Part shown: piece after piece, positions 63,179-64,000 of the stretch | Layout: the number at the start of each line of letters is the position of its first letter | Position numbering within the stretch: position 1 is the first letter of the stretch | Assembly (NCBI RefSeq): GCF_000263635.1 | Contig: NZ_ADEV01000009.1 | Span: 372,001 to 436,000, forward strand | DNA length: 64,000 nucleotides | Source of the DNA: Gardnerella greenwoodii 00703Dmash | GTDB taxonomy: Bacteria > Actinomycetota > Actinomycetes > Actinomycetales > Bifidobacteriaceae | Reading direction: 5' to 3' | Translations under genes and position numbers: made by a program | The notes under the pieces: model-generated | What the model was told of the DNA's origin: nothing | The model's input: the letters and a program-made list of their open reading frames with translations, nothing else | The model's database searches: none

Positions 63179-64000
63179 TCAGGCATTCTGCTGCTGATCC
63201 TCTTCCTTGCGATTGCGCATGTAGAGGAACACGCTAGCCGCAATCAAGCCCATGCCAGCAACAGCGAAAATAATCACGCCAGCAGCACCAGTTGCAGGAA
63301 GGTTGAACCACGGAGTGTTGATTCCCGTATCCTCAATCTTACTGTTCGGGAAATCAACAGTTTTAGTCTTACCTTCCTCAAGTTTTACTGCAACAGCACC
63401 AGGGTAACGCATGTAATTCGTCGGAGCCTTCATCTCAACAAGGTAGATGTCTTTACCAGCAAGAGCCTTAAAAGCATCCTGGAACTTACCGCCCTCAACA
63501 GTTTTACCATTGAAATTCGTGGATGCGCCATCTGTGCAATCTTTAGGATAAGTATTTTCAGCTGCGGCTTGTGTTTGATCTTTTGTTTCCTTCAACAAAG
63601 CAGCGTTGCAAGCATCTGCCTTATCTTTAGAGTTAAACAGCTTAAACTCAGCATCAGAAAGTCCAGCGCCAGTCTTCTTGTCATGCTTGTTTACCTGAAG
63701 ATAACCAAACGTGTTAGTAGAAGTACCCTTATCATCATCACCAGAAATGATAGGATCTGGATCCTTATCAGCGTTACCAGCATGAGCCTTGAAGAAACCA
63801 GACTTATTCACAATCTTGTTATGACCGTTTTCTTCTTTCTCGTTCGGATCAGTCGGAGCAGTACCGCCTTTATAGTCTTTGTTTAGCTGGAACTTGAACT
63901 TTACGTGAACCTGAGGCTCGTCCTTCTTGTTTTTTTGAGCATCATTCAAAGCACCCGCAATCTTGCCTAAGCCAGCAGGAGTGAACTTAACCAAAATACG
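63179..64000 (-). CDS. LPXTG-anchored pilin-like surface protein (N-terminus beyond window)
   Basis: The C-terminal 270-odd residues of a surface protein whose reading frame stays open to the right edge. A SpaA/Cna-B-like domain (GYLQVNKHDKKTGAGLSDAEFKLFN... with the closing Glu in IYLVEMKAPTNYMRYPGAV) suggests an internal isopeptide bond, as in Gram-positive pilins. The sorting signal is complete: LPATG, a hydrophobic helix and the charged end RNRKEED. Domain type and the class C sortase downstream on the same strand point to a pilus backbone or tip subunit. Whether it is the backbone depends on a pilin motif outside the window. Confidence 0.9.
   Translation of the reverse strand, partial: RILVKFTPAGLGKIAGALNDAQKNKKDEPQVHVKFKFQLNKDYKGGTAPTDPNEKEENGHNKIVNKSGFFKAHAGNADKDPDPIISGDDDKGTSTNTFGYLQVNKHDKKTGAGLSDAEFKLFNSKDKADACNAALLKETKDQTQAAAENTYPKDCTDGASTNFNGKTVEGGKFQDAFKALAGKDIYLVEMKAPTNYMRYPGAVAVKLEEGKTKTVDFPNSKIEDTGINTPWFNLPATGAAGVIIFAVAGMGLIAASVFLYMRNRKEEDQQQNA

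Overview
The window is a visibly AT-rich chromosomal segment from a member of the Bifidobacteriaceae, most like Gardnerella. I base this on actinobacterial gene orders (ftsK-pgsA-cinA-recA-recX; leuS next to comEA-comEC-holA; tsaE-tsaB-rimI-tsaD-trmI), use of PurT for the GAR transformylase step, single-chain PurL, an LPXTG pilin with a class C sortase, and many Ser/Asn/Glu-rich linkers. The species assignment is inference from memory of these families; no search was run. Almost everything is core metabolism and housekeeping. No phage, insertion sequence or CRISPR array is visible.

Layout. 1-2.0 kb: metE, cut by the left edge. 2.2-10.7 kb: a long leftward block with a SixA-like phosphatase, trmI, the t6A tRNA-modification genes tsaD/rimI/tsaB/tsaE, holA and the DNA-uptake genes comEC/comEA. 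Four of its spacers each carry their own short tandem repeat. 10.7-11.0 kb: a 42-bp direct repeat flanking foldback sequences and the leuS terminator. 11.0-20.0 kb: leuS, a small membrane protein, a fructosamine kinase, a large lipoprotein, an acyl-CoA synthetase and an M23-family protein lacking a zinc ligand. 20.2-21.5 kb: tRNA-Asn and a membrane-anchored protein with Cys-bearing 14-residue repeats and an NPP-rich tail. 21.5-23.4 kb: a lysine permease preceded by a lysine riboswitch, then tRNA-Ala. 23.5-28.7 kb: a two-TM Gly/Ser-rich protein, a DMT transporter, a PNPOx-like protein, a DUF3021/LytTR pair and a histidine phosphatase. 28.7-36.0 kb: glmU, tRNA-Gln, prs, nadD, a hypothetical gene, proA and, divergently, thrC. 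36.0-42.6 kb: recX, recA with an SOS box, cinA, pgsA, ftsK and tRNA-His. 42.7-52.9 kb: purT, purC, purL, purF, purM, purD, all rightward, with a structured leader before purC. 52.9-59.4 kb: a cell-envelope group (LTA-synthase-like sulfatase, membrane-tethered esterase, DUF2156/MprF-like protein). 59.5-61.6 kb: purE-purK-fur. 61.5-64 kb: a class C sortase and, upstream of it, an LPXTG pilin cut by the right edge.

How the genes work together. The pur genes together supply amidophosphoribosyltransferase, GAR synthetase, formate-dependent GAR transformylase, FGAM synthase, AIR synthetase, both subunits of AIR carboxylation and SAICAR synthase; purB, purH and later genes lie elsewhere. prs supplies their PRPP. 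TsaE, TsaB and TsaD make t6A on tRNA, and TrmI makes m1A58. ComEA and ComEC are the DNA receptor and channel. RecA, RecX and CinA form the recombination module. The pilin and sortase form a pilus-assembly unit.

Most interesting observations: a multi-branched leader with competing pairings before purC; a 180-bp segment bounded by 16-bp inverted repeats and holding a promoter between the pilin and its sortase; an L-box whose expression platform appears to hide the lysP ribosome binding site; locus-specific tandem repeats in successive spacers of the t6A cluster; a 36-nt repeat found tandemly near the pilin and again beside metE; and the Cys-repeat surface protein.
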